Below, one piece after another: positions 16,622 through 25,433 of a DNA stretch of 64,000 nucleotides. The notes under the pieces are model-generated. The model did not search any database. It worked only from the letters and a program-made list of their open reading frames with translations, and had not been told where the DNA came from. The position numbers and the translations under genes were made by a program. Source of the stretch: Cognatiluteimonas profundi (GTDB lineage Bacteria > Pseudomonadota > Gammaproteobacteria > Xanthomonadales > Xanthomonadaceae); NCBI RefSeq assembly GCF_009792795.1, contig NZ_VKHQ01000003.1, positions 434,001 through 498,000 on the forward strand, written 5' to 3'. How positions within the stretch are numbered: the stretch's first letter is position 1; each line of letters starts with the position of its first letter.

Positions 16622-17533
16622 ATGACTGTCGAATCCGCGCCCGACGCGACCCCTCCAACGCAGGCCACCGCTCCGCCACAGCAGCAGGAAATGCCGCTGG
16701 CGATGGTGCTTGGCCAGCCCGTGCTGCAGATCCCGCAGGATCTCTACATCCCGCCCGATGCGCTGGAAGTCATCCTCGATGCGTTCGAAGGTCCGCTGGA
16801 CCTGCTGCTGTACCTGATCCGCCGGCAGAACCTCGACATCCTCGACATCCCGGTCGCGGAGATCACGCGCCAGTACGTGACCTACATCCAGGCCATGCAC
16901 GAGATGCGCTTCGAGCTGGCCGCCGAATACCTGGTGATGGCCGCGATCCTGGCCGAGATCAAGTCGCGGATGCTGCTGCCGCGGTCGACCATGGACGAGA
17001 CCGAGGAAGGCGATCCCCGCGCCGAGCTGGTCCGGCGCCTGCAGGAGTACGAACGCTTCAAGCAGGCAGCCGAAGACATCGATGCCCTGCCCCGCCAGGA
17101 TCGCGACACCACGCCGGCGAGTGCATTCCTGCCCGATCGCGCTTCGGTCCGGCTACCACCGCCGGTCGACCTGCGCGAGATGCTGCTGGCACTGCATGAC
17201 GTGCTCAAGCGTGCGGAGCTGTTCACCCAGCACGCCATCAAGCGCGATGCGCTGAGCGTGCGCCAGCGCATGGGCGAGTTGCTGTCGCGGCTGGCCGGTG
17301 GCGCGTTCCACCGGTTTGAATCGCTGTTCGAGCCGCGCGAGGGGAAGCTCGGCGTGGTCGTGACCTTCCTGGCGCTGCTCGAGCTGGCCAAGGAGCAGTT
17401 GCTCGACGTGGTGCAGGACGCGCCGCTTGCCCCGATCTACGTGAAATCGCTCGCCATCGCCGAAGGCGAGCCGCTGGCCTTGACCAGCGAATTCGACGAT
17501 GCGGCCGATGCCGCGAACGAACCCAACCCATAA
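16622..17533 (+). CDS. scpA: Segregation and condensation protein A
   Basis: A 303-residue ScpA kleisin, which bridges the SMC heads and binds ScpB in bacterial condensin. The conserved N-terminal block is present at about 45-85 ([31 protein letters not shown]), followed by the [20 protein letters not shown] helix and the C-terminal winged helix that contacts the SMC head ([20 protein letters not shown]). A Pro/Gln-rich N-terminal stretch of about 40 residues precedes the core. It is followed by scpB after eight bases and rluB, the usual order. No smc gene is in the window. Confidence 0.95.
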   Translation: MTVESAPDATPPTQATAPPQQQEMPLAMVLGQPVLQIPQDLYIPPDALEVILDAFEGPLDLLLYLIRRQNLDILDIPVAEITRQYVTYIQAMHEMRFELAAEYLVMAAILAEIKSRMLLPRSTMDETEEGDPRAELVRRLQEYERFKQAAEDIDALPRQDRDTTPASAFLPDRASVRLPPPVDLREMLLALHDVLKRAELFTQHAIKRDALSVRQRMGELLSRLAGGAFHRFESLFEPREGKLGVVVTFLALLELAKEQLLDVVQDAPLAPIYVKSLAIAEGEPLALTSEFDDAADAANEPNP

Positions 17534-17540
17534 GTTGCCC

Positions 17541-18290
17541 ATGGACCAGACGCTCATCACCCGGATCGTGGAGGCGGCATTGCTCGCCGCCAACCAGCCC
17601 CTCACCCTGGCGCAATTGCAGGGCCTGTTTTCACTGGATGATCCGGCCCCCGATGGCAGTGTCGAACTGGCGCTGGAATCGCTGCAGTCCGCGTGCGACG
17701 AACGCGGCGTCGAGCTGGTCGAGCTCGCATCGGGCTTCCGCTACCAGGTCAAGGCCGACGTGCACCAGTGGGTTGCGCGCCTGTGGACCGAACGACAGAC
17801 CCGCTACACCCGCGCCACGCTCGAAACGCTCGCACTGATCGCCTATCGCCAGCCGATCACCCGCGGCGAGATCGAGCAGGTGCGTGGCGTGGCGGTCAAC
17901 AGCAACATCATCAAGGCACTGGAGGAGCGCGAATGGATTCGCGTGGTCGGTCATCGCGATGTCCCCGGCAAGCCTGAACTGCTGGCCACGACGCGGACGT
18001 TCCTGGACTATTTCGGGCTCAAGCGCCTCGACGAGTTGCCGCCGCTGTCCGAACTCAAGGACATCGGCGAACTGGAACCCCAGCTGCAGTTCGATGGCGA
18101 CGGCTCGGCAGGCAAGTCCATGCCGCTCGGCGACATCGCAAGCGACACGATCGACGGCTCCGGCGACCAGACGCCATCGACCCCGGAAGCCGACGACGAA
18201 ATCCCAGGCGTTTCCTCCACATCACCGCAAGACGAACCCAACGAAACCGCCCTCGCCGAAGACGGCGACAGCGCACGGAGCAATTCATGA
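17541..18290 (+). CDS. scpB: Segregation and condensation protein B
   Basis: A 249-residue ScpB with the two winged-helix domains: the first opens with IVEAALLAANQPLTLAQL, the second contains TRATLETLALIAYRQPITRGEIEQVRGV, the most conserved block, then REWIRVVGHRDVPGKPELLATT and FLDYFGLKRLDELPPL. The final 60 residues are an acidic disordered tail rich in Ser, Asp, Glu and Pro, longer than in the compact family members. Works as a dimer on the ScpA kleisin. Start is the ATG eight bases after scpA; its stop overlaps the rluB start as ATGA. Confidence 0.95.
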   Translation: MDQTLITRIVEAALLAANQPLTLAQLQGLFSLDDPAPDGSVELALESLQSACDERGVELVELASGFRYQVKADVHQWVARLWTERQTRYTRATLETLALIAYRQPITRGEIEQVRGVAVNSNIIKALEEREWIRVVGHRDVPGKPELLATTRTFLDYFGLKRLDELPPLSELKDIGELEPQLQFDGDGSAGKSMPLGDIASDTIDGSGDQTPSTPEADDEIPGVSSTSPQDEPNETALAEDGDSARSNS

Positions 18291-20050
18291 TCGATAAACC
18301 ACGTCGCCCGCTGACACTGAAGCGCGACAGCGACACCGCCGCCGAAACCCCGCGGCTCGAGGAACGCCTGCACAAGGTGCTGGCGCAGGCCGGGCTGGGA
18401 TCGCGTCGCGCGCTCGAACAGCGCATTGCCGACGGACTGGTCAAGGTCAATGGCGAGATCGCGCAGGTCGGCATGTCCGTCACCGGCGGCGACAAGATCG
18501 AGATCGACGGCCGCACCTTCGTCGCCAGCGCGCTGACCGAACCCAGTCGCGTGCTGATGTACAACAAGCCGGAAGGCGAAGTCACCACGCGCGAGGATCC
18601 CGAAGGCCGCCCGACCATCTTCGAGGCACTGCCTGCGTTGAAGGGCGCCCGCTGGATCGCCATCGGCCGCCTCGACATCAACACGACCGGCCTGCTGCTG
18701 CTCACCACCGACGGCGAACTCGCCAACGCCATGATGCATCCGTCGTTCGAAGTCGAACGCGAATATGTCTGCCGCGTGCGTGCGCCCGAAGGCGAGGACA
18801 CCGTGTCGGACAAGTTGGTCGACCGACTGGCGCGCGGCGTCGCGCTCGACGACGGCCCAGCCAAGTTCGACGAGATCGAACGCATCGGCGGCACCGACTC
18901 GCACGACTGGTTCCGGGTCTTATTGAAGGAAGGCCGCAACCGCGAAGTCCGCCGGCTCTGGGAATCGCAGGGCTGCCAGGTCAGCCGCCTCAAGCGCATC
19001 CGCTACGGCAAGATCGAACTGCCGCAGCCCTTGCTGCGCGGACAGTCGCAGGAACTGGCGGCCGACCGGGTCGAAGCCCTGCGCAAGGAACTGGGCCTCG
19101 AGGATGGCACGCCGTCCGCACTGACGCTGCAGCCGGTGATCGGCCAGCGCAAGGCCGCGAAGTCGACCGTGCATGTCGGCGGCCAGCACCGCTCGCAGGG
19201 TTACGTCGGTGGCCACAACACAGCCGACGAAGGTCGCGAGCTGCGGCGCTTCGACAACGTCCGCGAAGATCGCGGTCGCGGTCGCGGCGGCCCGCGCAAG
19301 CACGGCGGCCTGACGGTGAGCGGTGAAGCGGCGGCCAAGCAGGTCAACAAGGCATTCAAGCCCAAGGGTCCGCGCCAGCCAGGCCAGCGCGGCCCGGGAC
19401 GTGGCGACCAGCAGCCCGGCGCGGGACACGAGTCCGGCAACCCCGCGGCATTCCGTACCTGGTACGTGCCAGAAGGCGTCGAAACCGGCCCGGCGGGACA
19501 TCGCAATCCCGACGGTGCCGCTGCGCCGCGCAGGCCGTACGGCAACAAGCCGGCCGGAGCGGGTGCAGGCCGGCCCGGTGGCCCTCGTCCCGGTGGTCCG
19601 GGTGGTACGCGGCCGGGTGGTCCCCGCCCGGCAGGCGCCGGCGGTTACCAGGGTCGCAGTGAACGCGGCCCGGGCGGCGGTGGCTTTGCCGATCGCGGCC
19701 CGCGACGCGAAGGCGGGTTCGAGCAGCGTGGCCCGCGCGGTCCCGGTGGTCCTGGTGGCCAGGGACAAGGACCGCGCACTCCCCGTCCCTACGGACATCC
19801 GGGCAACGCGCCGAGCTTCCCGTCCGACCACGCCAATCCAGGCAGCTTCAACCCGTACGGCGACAAGCCGCGCGCGCCACGACCTGCTGGTGCTGGTCCA
19901 CGTCCGGGCGGTCGTCCTGGCGCTCCGCGCCCCGGTGGCGCCCCGCGACCGGGCGGCGCACCCCGTCCTGGCGGCGCTCCTCGCCCAAGCGGTCCGCGTG
20001 GCAGCGGCCGTCCCGGCGGCGGACGCGGGCCACAGGGTGGCAACCGCTGA
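18287..20050 (+). CDS. rluB: 23S rRNA pseudouridine(2605) synthase RluB with long Gly/Pro/Arg-rich tail
   Basis: A 587-residue RsuA-family pseudouridine synthase. An S4 RNA-binding domain (about 25-75, EERLHKVLAQAGLGSRRALEQRI) is followed by the catalytic domain with GRLDINTTGLLLLTTDGELA, in which D130 is the catalytic aspartate, and REVRRLWESQGCQVSRLKR. The enzyme part ends near residue 275; the remaining 310 residues are disordered sequence built from Gly, Pro, Arg and Ala, including triplet-spaced RGG/PRPGG repeats near the end. The known RluB target is U2605 of 23S rRNA. E. coli RluB is under 300 residues, so the tail more than doubles the protein. Codon use remains GC-rich and in frame throughout. 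Confidence 0.93.
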   Translation: MIDKPRRPLTLKRDSDTAAETPRLEERLHKVLAQAGLGSRRALEQRIADGLVKVNGEIAQVGMSVTGGDKIEIDGRTFVASALTEPSRVLMYNKPEGEVTTREDPEGRPTIFEALPALKGARWIAIGRLDINTTGLLLLTTDGELANAMMHPSFEVEREYVCRVRAPEGEDTVSDKLVDRLARGVALDDGPAKFDEIERIGGTDSHDWFRVLLKEGRNREVRRLWESQGCQVSRLKRIRYGKIELPQPLLRGQSQELAADRVEALRKELGLEDGTPSALTLQPVIGQRKAAKSTVHVGGQHRSQGYVGGHNTADEGRELRRFDNVREDRGRGRGGPRKHGGLTVSGEAAAKQVNKAFKPKGPRQPGQRGPGRGDQQPGAGHESGNPAAFRTWYVPEGVETGPAGHRNPDGAAAPRRPYGNKPAGAGAGRPGGPRPGGPGGTRPGGPRPAGAGGYQGRSERGPGGGGFADRGPRREGGFEQRGPRGPGGPGGQGQGPRTPRPYGHPGNAPSFPSDHANPGSFNPYGDKPRAPRPAGAGPRPGGRPGAPRPGGAPRPGGAPRPGGAPRPSGPRGSGRPGGGRGPQGGNR

Positions 20051-20072
20051 TCGCGGGGACTGGATAAGAGAA

Positions 20073-20096
20073 GGGCGCCGAGGCGCCCTTTTTCTT
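20073..20096 (+). terminator. Rho-independent terminator of scpA-scpB-rluB
   Basis: Stem GGGCGC / GCGCCC with loop CGAG, then TTTTTCTT. It lies 22 bases after the rluB stop and just past the end of the convergent membrane protein gene, where it may also act in the other direction. Confidence 0.88.
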
Positions 20097-20108
20097 GACC
20101 AGCGCCGG

Positions 20109-20816
20109 TCAGACCGGTCGACGCGCAGGATCGATGGGGCGACGGAACAGGAAGGCAGCAGCCGCCAGGTTCCACACCAACTGTGCCAGCAGGACGCCGA
20201 GCAGCGCCGCCATGCTCATGTTGACGGTCGAGACCGCCACGAGCGCGCACACCAACACGCTCGACAACACTCCCAGCACGCCGACGATCCGCGCGGCACC
20301 GCGCTCCCCGAGCAATACCAGCGACCAAGCAGCCGCACCCGCCGCCTGCAGGATCCACCCCAGCTTCGCCGCATCATTGAGCACGACGCCGATGTAGTGG
20401 ACGAGGTCGTACGCAAACTGGACCCGCGCAGGATCGGTGGCACGGATCGCATCGGCCGCGATGTGCGGGGTGACGAAGCCATCCAGAAGTGTTGCAGCCA
20501 CCATCGCGATGCAGCCGATCAGGTAGACCACCAGTCCACTGAGCACCAGGGGCCGGTACAGGCCCAGCCGGCGCGACAGGCTGGTGTAACCGAAGGCGTA
20601 TGCGCAAACGCTCGCGATCGCCACGCCATGCACGGCTTCCTTGAGCAGGGTGAGGCCAGCAATGCCCTGCAGGATCTGCATCGGATTGCTGCCGCCACCG
20701 CTGCGGTCCAGCGCGACGAAAATCGTCGACACGATGGTGGCTGCGGCGATCGCGGCGCCTGCGGATCGCGTGCCGGTCGATAGGCCCGCCGGGGCACTGA
20801 CGGTTTCAATGAGCAT
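20109..20816 (-). CDS. Multi-pass membrane protein of unknown function (DUF4386-like)
   Basis: A 235-residue hydrophobic protein with about six membrane helices. The layout, an N-terminal helix before a short loop with GGGSNPMQI, a helix pair near LYRPLVLSGLVVYLIGCI, and a loop carrying DPARVQFAYDLVHYIGVVLNDAAK, resembles DUF4386-type proteins, but I do not recognise it with certainty. The start at 20816 has AAGGAC upstream; the next ATG at 20840 has none. It is transcribed divergently from the Cpx-like module across the inverted CpxR-like boxes, which makes it a candidate member of that regulon. Convergent with rluB. Confidence 0.7.
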   Translation of the reverse strand: MLIETVSAPAGLSTGTRSAGAAIAAATIVSTIFVALDRSGGGSNPMQILQGIAGLTLLKEAVHGVAIASVCAYAFGYTSLSRRLGLYRPLVLSGLVVYLIGCIAMVAATLLDGFVTPHIAADAIRATDPARVQFAYDLVHYIGVVLNDAAKLGWILQAAGAAAWSLVLLGERGAARIVGVLGVLSSVLVCALVAVSTVNMSMAALLGVLLAQLVWNLAAAAFLFRRPIDPARRPV

Positions 20817-20902
20817 GGTCTTGTCCTTGAGTCGATGCATGTCGGGATCGCCATGCCGGCCACCAAACTATCGACGCCGCGTGTTGCCCATCTTGTTGGC
20901 AC

Positions 20903-20958
20903 GTAAAGATTTGTAATCGGCGCGCCGCCTGTCCAGATCGTGCGAAACAAATCTTTAC
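20903..20958. promoter_or_regulatory. Inverted pair of CpxR-like boxes between divergent genes
   Basis: GTAAAGATTTGTAAT (20903-20917) fits the CpxR recognition pattern GTAAA-N5-GTAA. Its first 12 bases return as an exact inverted repeat ACAAATCTTTAC at 20947-20958, the copy facing the CpxP-like gene. Thirty-two bases separate the arms. The position, between a periplasmic CpxP/Spy-like gene and a membrane protein gene, and next to a CpxR-like regulator gene, supports a shared operator. Confidence 0.7.
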
Positions 20959-21048
20959 AGTGGCTTTGCGCGCCGTGAATTCTCGCAATCGATGCTGCAC
21001 GTGACCGCCGCACCCGGCGGCCACCACTCACGACTCGAGGTGCAACAG

Positions 21049-21600
21049 ATGAAGAGCAACGAGAAGCAACGTCGTCCCGCCAACAAGGGTTTGTTCCTGC
21101 GCGGCTTGTTCATGGCCGTAGCCATGGCAGGGAGCGTGACGGCTGTCTATGTCATGGCCGCTCCGTCGGCGCTGGCCGCGACGCAGGCCGGCGTCCCCGA
21201 CAGCAATCCGTCGTGGTTCGCACGCATGCATGGACACTCCCATGCCGGCATGCGAGCGCATTTCGATAGCGTGCTGGCGCAGGCGAACGTCACCGCGCCG
21301 CAGAATCAGGCGATCGACCGCATCGTCCACGACGCGATGCTCGCCGAGCACGCCGACATGGCGCGCTACCATGCGTCAGCTGGCGAACTGAAACAGCTGC
21401 TCGTCGCGAGCCGAATCGACGAGACCGCGGTCGAGCGGATCCGCACGGAGCAGGACCGGGTGGCCGTCGACGCCAGCCGGACGTTGACGGAAGCCGCCAT
21501 CCAGGTTGCCAGGCTGCTCACGCCAGCGCAGCGCCAGGCCATCGGCGGGAAACTCGACCGGATGATGGCGGACGGTGCCGGTCACCATCACGGCGGCTGA
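21049..21600 (+). CDS. CpxP/Spy-like periplasmic protein (LTxxQ motif)
   Basis: A 183-residue exported protein. The signal sequence has a basic start (MKSNEKQRRPANK), hydrophobic core and cleavage-like APSALAATQA. The mature part is all-helical, with HFDSVLAQANVTAPQNQAIDRIVHD and a later LLTPAQRQAIGGKLDRMM, where LTPAQR is the LTxxQ motif of CpxP/Spy/ZraP proteins. It ends in a His-rich tail GHHHGG that may bind metal. Such proteins chaperone misfolded periplasmic proteins or dampen a Cpx-type kinase. The start at 21049 is preferred over an upstream ATG at 20992, which would put 19 non-signal residues first. It is followed after 63 bases by the response regulator gene. Confidence 0.82.
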   Translation: MKSNEKQRRPANKGLFLRGLFMAVAMAGSVTAVYVMAAPSALAATQAGVPDSNPSWFARMHGHSHAGMRAHFDSVLAQANVTAPQNQAIDRIVHDAMLAEHADMARYHASAGELKQLLVASRIDETAVERIRTEQDRVAVDASRTLTEAAIQVARLLTPAQRQAIGGKLDRMMADGAGHHHGG

Positions 21601-21663
21601 TCCGGGATGATGCGCAGCTGCCGGTATCGCCGGCGGCTGCGACCCACAGAGACCCAGGCACCC

Positions 21664-22362
21664 ATGTCGAAACGCATCCTGATCATCGACGACGACGAGC
21701 GCCTGTGCGCGATGCTCGACCAGTACCTGTCGCGCGGCGGCTACGCCGTGACGTGCCGGCACACGGCGGCCGCTGGTCTGGATGAGCAGCGGCGTTCGTC
21801 CCCGGACGCGATCATCCTGGACCTGATGCTGCCCGACGCGAGCGGCCTGGACGTCTGCATCCGGCTGCGGGAAACCAGCAACGTGCCGATCATCATGCTC
21901 ACCGCGCGCGGCGAGGCGACCGATCGCGTCGTGGGCCTCGAACTGGGCGCCGACGACTACTTGCCGAAGCCTTTCGACCCCCGCGAACTGCTGGCGCGAC
22001 TGCGAACGATCCTGCGCCGCGGCGCTGGCGCGGTGAATCCGACCTTGCGCTTCGGCCGACTCGAAATCGACCGCGAGGCGCGCGACGTCCGCATCGATGG
22101 CGACAGCCGATCGCTGACCGGATTCCAGTTCGACATCCTGGTCGCGCTGGCCGAACGCGCCGGACGCGTCGTCTCCCGCAACCAACTCCTCGATGCGGTC
22201 GCAGGTCGGCCTGCAGGTGCATTCGACCGGACGATCGACGTCCACATCTCGAACATCCGCGCTGCCATCGAAGACGATCCCCGGCAACCGAAGCGCATCG
22301 TCACCATGCGTGGCGCCGGCTATCTGTTCACGCGAATCCAGGACGATGGTGCGTCGATATGA
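21664..22362 (+). CDS. OmpR/PhoB-family response regulator, CpxR-like
   Basis: A 232-residue two-domain regulator. The receiver has the acidic pair D9/D10, phospho-acceptor D53 (IILDLMLPD), and the switch lysine in DDYLPKPFDPRELLARLR. The C-terminal winged helix ends with RTIDVHISNIRAAIEDDPRQPKRIVTMRGAGYLF. The stretch IMLTARGEATDRVVGLELGADDYLPKPF is closest to the CpxR group. Together with the CpxP-like gene before it, the kinase after it (ATGA overlap) and the CpxR-like boxes at 20903, it forms a complete envelope-stress circuit. The next in-frame ATG at 21607 is without support. Confidence 0.88.
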   Translation: MSKRILIIDDDERLCAMLDQYLSRGGYAVTCRHTAAAGLDEQRRSSPDAIILDLMLPDASGLDVCIRLRETSNVPIIMLTARGEATDRVVGLELGADDYLPKPFDPRELLARLRTILRRGAGAVNPTLRFGRLEIDREARDVRIDGDSRSLTGFQFDILVALAERAGRVVSRNQLLDAVAGRPAGAFDRTIDVHISNIRAAIEDDPRQPKRIVTMRGAGYLFTRIQDDGASI

Positions 22363-23381
22363 TCCGGCACCTGTACCTGCGCATCTACCTGGCATCGCTG
22401 GCGGCACTGGTTTCCGTCGTCGTGCTGTGTGCGCTCTTATGGCGCTGGATCGCGGGGCGCTCCGATGGCCTCGTGCTGCTGGAGCGGATGCATTCGGACG
22501 CGCTGCACCTGCACTTCGACGGGATCGCCATCATCATCGGCATTGCCACACTGGTGGCCTTGGCGATGTACCCCGTCGCGCGCCGTCTCACGCGGCAGCT
22601 GGAAAACCTGTCGGCGAGCGTGGAGCGGTTCGGCAACGGTGATCTCTCCGCGCGTGCGGATGTCTCCGGGCACGACGAAGTCGCGCGCCTGGCCTCCAGT
22701 TTCAACGCCACCGCCGACCACGTCTCGCTGCTGCTGGATGCCCACCGGCGACTGCTGATGAATGCTTCGCACGAACTGCGCTCGCCGCTGGCACGCATCC
22801 GCATGGCGCTGGCGCTGCATGAGACGGACCCCAGCCCCGCCCTGCTGCGGAGCATGGAGAAGGACTGTTCGGAAATCGACGAACAGATCGAGGAGATCCT
22901 GCTGGCGAGCAAACTCGAGACAACCGACACCACGTTGCCTGAAGGCAGCATCGACCTGTCGGTCATCGTCGCCGAGGAAAGCGCGCGGCTCGGCCTTGCT
23001 TTCGACGTCGTCAGCCTGGACGTGCGTGGCGACGCTCGCCTGTTACGCCGGTTGACCCGTAACCTGCTTGAGAACGCGCTGAAGCACGGCGGCGCGGATG
23101 CGACGGCGGTTCTCTTCGCAGACTCCGACGGCAATCGCGTCATGCAGGTCGGCGATCGCGGGCCGGGCATCCCGGAGGCGGAGCGCGAACGCATCTTCGA
23201 ACCCTTCTATCGCCCTGAGCGCTCCAGCGAAACCGGCAGCGGATGGGGACTTGGGCTATCGCTGGTCAGGCAGATCAGCGACCTGCACGGCGGACGCATC
23301 CGCTGCCTGCCACGGCCGGAAGGCGGTTGCCTCTTCGAACTGGTCCTGCCTCCGCCACCGCGCACGGATCGAAGCGACTGA
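22359..23381 (+). CDS. Sensor histidine kinase, CpxA-like, with very short periplasmic loop
   Basis: A 340-residue membrane kinase. Helix 1 (about 8-29) and helix 2 (about 53-72) enclose a periplasmic loop of only about 24 residues, against well over 100 in E. coli CpxA. A HAMP segment follows (RRLTRQLENLSASVERFGNGDLSAR), then the dimerisation/phospho-acceptor block NASHELRSPLARIRMAL with H138, and a HATPase domain ([43 protein letters not shown]). The gene overlaps the regulator by ATGA and ends against the convergent omega-amidase gene. With so small a loop the signal may come through the membrane or from the CpxP-like protein. Confidence 0.88.
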   Translation: MIRHLYLRIYLASLAALVSVVVLCALLWRWIAGRSDGLVLLERMHSDALHLHFDGIAIIIGIATLVALAMYPVARRLTRQLENLSASVERFGNGDLSARADVSGHDEVARLASSFNATADHVSLLLDAHRRLLMNASHELRSPLARIRMALALHETDPSPALLRSMEKDCSEIDEQIEEILLASKLETTDTTLPEGSIDLSVIVAEESARLGLAFDVVSLDVRGDARLLRRLTRNLLENALKHGGADATAVLFADSDGNRVMQVGDRGPGIPEAERERIFEPFYRPERSSETGSGWGLGLSLVRQISDLHGGRIRCLPRPEGGCLFELVLPPPPRTDRSD

Positions 23382-24179
23382 TCAAGCCAGCGCGAACGCG
23401 TCTCCGTCGAGCATCGCCGGAAAGCGCGCACGATGGTCGAGCAGCTCCGCAGCGGGAAGCGTCGTCGTGGTGACGACTTCGCCATCGGTCGATTCGCTCA
23501 ATGGATGGCCGAGCACGTCCAGCACGGTGCTGTCGCCGGAGTATTCCAAGCCATTGCCATCGATGCCGACGCGGTTCAGGCCGGCGACGAAACACAGGTT
23601 CTCGATGGCGCGCGCGCGCAGCAGGGTCTTCCACGCGTAGGACCGTACCGCCGGCCAGTTCGCCACGTAAACGAGCAGGTCGTAATCCATGCCGCCCGGC
23701 CGCTCGACGTTGAAGCGGTTGCGCGAAAACACGGGGAAACGCAGGTCGTAGCAGACCTGTGGACAGATCCTCCAGCCTTTCCATTCGACGGTCAGGCGCG
23801 CGCTTCCGGCGGCGTATCGCTCGTGCTCCTTCGCATAGCGGAACAGATGGCGCTTGTCGTAATGCTGCAGGCCACCATCGGGCGTGGCGAACAGCAGGCG
23901 GTTGTAGACACCGTCGCCATCGCGGATCTGCACGCTGCCGGCGATGGCGGCGCCCAAAGCGCGCGACCGTTCGCGCAGCCATGCGACCGTCGGGCCCTGC
24001 ATGGTTTCGGCGTTGTGGATCGCTTCATTGCTGAAGCCACTGGTGAATGTCTCAGGCAGCAGGATGAGGTCGGTGATGCCATGCAGCGGCGCGATCAGGC
24101 GGCCGTAATAGTCGCGATTGCCGGCCGGGTCGAGCCAGCGCGTGGCGCCCTGGACCAGCGAGATGCGGAGGTCGTCCAT
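23382..24179 (-). CDS. Omega-amidase / nitrilase-family hydrolase (YafV type)
   Basis: A 265-residue C-N hydrolase with the full Glu-Lys-Cys triad: E43 (LLPETF), K109 (HYDKRHLF) and C143 (QVCYDLRFP). The order and spacing match YafV/Nit2 omega-amidases, which hydrolyse 2-oxoglutaramate and 2-oxosuccinamate to the dicarboxylic acid and ammonia. The ATG at 24179 opens with MDDLRISLVQG, the usual first strand; the longer frame to 24251 overlaps the neighbouring aminotransferase. It lies 11 bases after that aminotransferase gene on the same strand, which is a pathway-consistent pair (see finding). Convergent and abutting with the kinase gene. Confidence 0.9.
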   Translation of the reverse strand: MDDLRISLVQGATRWLDPAGNRDYYGRLIAPLHGITDLILLPETFTSGFSNEAIHNAETMQGPTVAWLRERSRALGAAIAGSVQIRDGDGVYNRLLFATPDGGLQHYDKRHLFRYAKEHERYAAGSARLTVEWKGWRICPQVCYDLRFPVFSRNRFNVERPGGMDYDLLVYVANWPAVRSYAWKTLLRARAIENLCFVAGLNRVGIDGNGLEYSGDSTVLDVLGHPLSESTDGEVVTTTTLPAAELLDHRARFPAMLDGDAFALA

Positions 24180-24190
24180 CCAATGGCTCC

Positions 24191-25348
24191 TTACAGTGCC
24201 TGCAGGCGTTCGATCGCTGCATCCAGCGTCGACGCGTTCTTGGCGAAACACAGGCGTGCCAGTCGCTGGCCCACCGGCGCGGTCTCGTAAAAGGGCGACA
24301 GTGGAATCGATGCGACGCCGTGCTCGATGGTCAACCAGCGGCAGAAGGCGACGTCATCCAGGTCGCTGATGGCGCTGTAGTCGACGAGCTGGAAGTACCC
24401 GCCCTGCACGGGCAACGGCAGCAGGCGCGTCGACTGCAACTGCTGGCGGAAGCGATCCCGCTTGGATTCGTAGAAGGCACCCAGCTGCTCGTAATGCGCG
24501 GGCTCCTGCGTGATCATCGCCGCGAACGCATGCTGCGCCGGTGCGAACGTGCAGAAGGTGTTGTATTGATGCACCTTGCGGAATTCCGCCGACAGTGCCG
24601 GCGGCGCGATGCAGTAGCCGATCTTCCAGCCGGTGCAGTGGTAGGTCTTGCCGAAGCTGGACACGACGATCGCGCGTTCGCGCAATTCGGGATAACGCAG
24701 CACCGATTCATGGCGCGCGCCGTCGAACACGATGTGTTCGTAGACCTCGTCGGACAACAGCCAGATGTCCGTGCCGCGGAGCAATCCGGCGATGGCCTGC
24801 ATGTCGTCGGCGGTCAACATCGCGCCGGAGGGATTGTGCGGACTGTTGATCATCAGCATGCGGGTTCGCGGACCGATGACCGCGCGTACGCGGTCCCAGT
24901 CCGGGGCGAAACTCACTGGATCCAGTGGAACGTGGATCGCCCGCGCCCCGGCCAGGTCGATCGCCGGTTCGTAGCAGTCGTAGCAGGGGTCCAGCACGAT
25001 GACTTCGTCGCCAGCGCGCACCAGCGCGGCGACGGCATCGAAGATCGCTTCCGAAGCGCCGGATGTCACCGTGATTTCGGAATCCACGTCGGGACGCCAG
25101 CCGTAACAGCGCTCGGTCTTGCCGGCGATGGCTTCGCGCAGAGGCGCGATCCCGCTCATCGGCGCGTACTGGTTGTGGCCTGCGCGCATGGCATTGGCGA
25201 GTTCATCGACCAGGCGCGCGGGCACGGGGAAATCCGGAAATCCCTGGCCCAGGTTGATGGCACGGTGTTCGGCCGCGAGTTGCGACATCACGGTGAAGAT
25301 CGTGGTGCCGACCTTGGGCAACTTGGTTGCGAGCGTGGGTGCAGTCAT
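24191..25348 (-). CDS. Methionine/glutamine-type PLP aminotransferase (YbdL family)
   Basis: A 385-residue fold-type I class I/II aminotransferase. The internal aldimine lysine is K234 (SSFGKTYHCTGWKIGY). Other landmarks are INLGQGFPDFP, the glycine loop TSGASEAIFDAVAAL, NSPHNPSGAMLT and SDEVYEHIVFDG. The sequence is of the YbdL / glutamine transaminase K-like group, which amidates 4-methylthio-2-oxobutyrate to methionine with glutamine as a favoured donor. The start at 25348 follows the family N-terminus (TKLPKVGTTIFTVMSQLA); the frame is open further up to 25480 without similarity. The omega-amidase gene follows closely. Confidence 0.92.
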   Translation of the reverse strand: MTAPTLATKLPKVGTTIFTVMSQLAAEHRAINLGQGFPDFPVPARLVDELANAMRAGHNQYAPMSGIAPLREAIAGKTERCYGWRPDVDSEITVTSGASEAIFDAVAALVRAGDEVIVLDPCYDCYEPAIDLAGARAIHVPLDPVSFAPDWDRVRAVIGPRTRMLMINSPHNPSGAMLTADDMQAIAGLLRGTDIWLLSDEVYEHIVFDGARHESVLRYPELRERAIVVSSFGKTYHCTGWKIGYCIAPPALSAEFRKVHQYNTFCTFAPAQHAFAAMITQEPAHYEQLGAFYESKRDRFRQQLQSTRLLPLPVQGGYFQLVDYSAISDLDDVAFCRWLTIEHGVASIPLSPFYETAPVGQRLARLCFAKNASTLDAAIERLQAL

Positions 25349-25433
25349 CGTCTGCCAGCCAGTGGATAAGCGGTGGAGTCTAAGACACGGACTATTCGCC
25401 GGTTGCATGCACGACGCGCGGCGATACTGCGAC

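Noticed and set aside
19500..20040. Gly/Pro/Arg repeats at the end of rluB as a separate minisatellite or CRISPR-like array
   Set aside because: They are in frame with rluB, use normal high-GC codons and have no regular spacer-repeat spacing.
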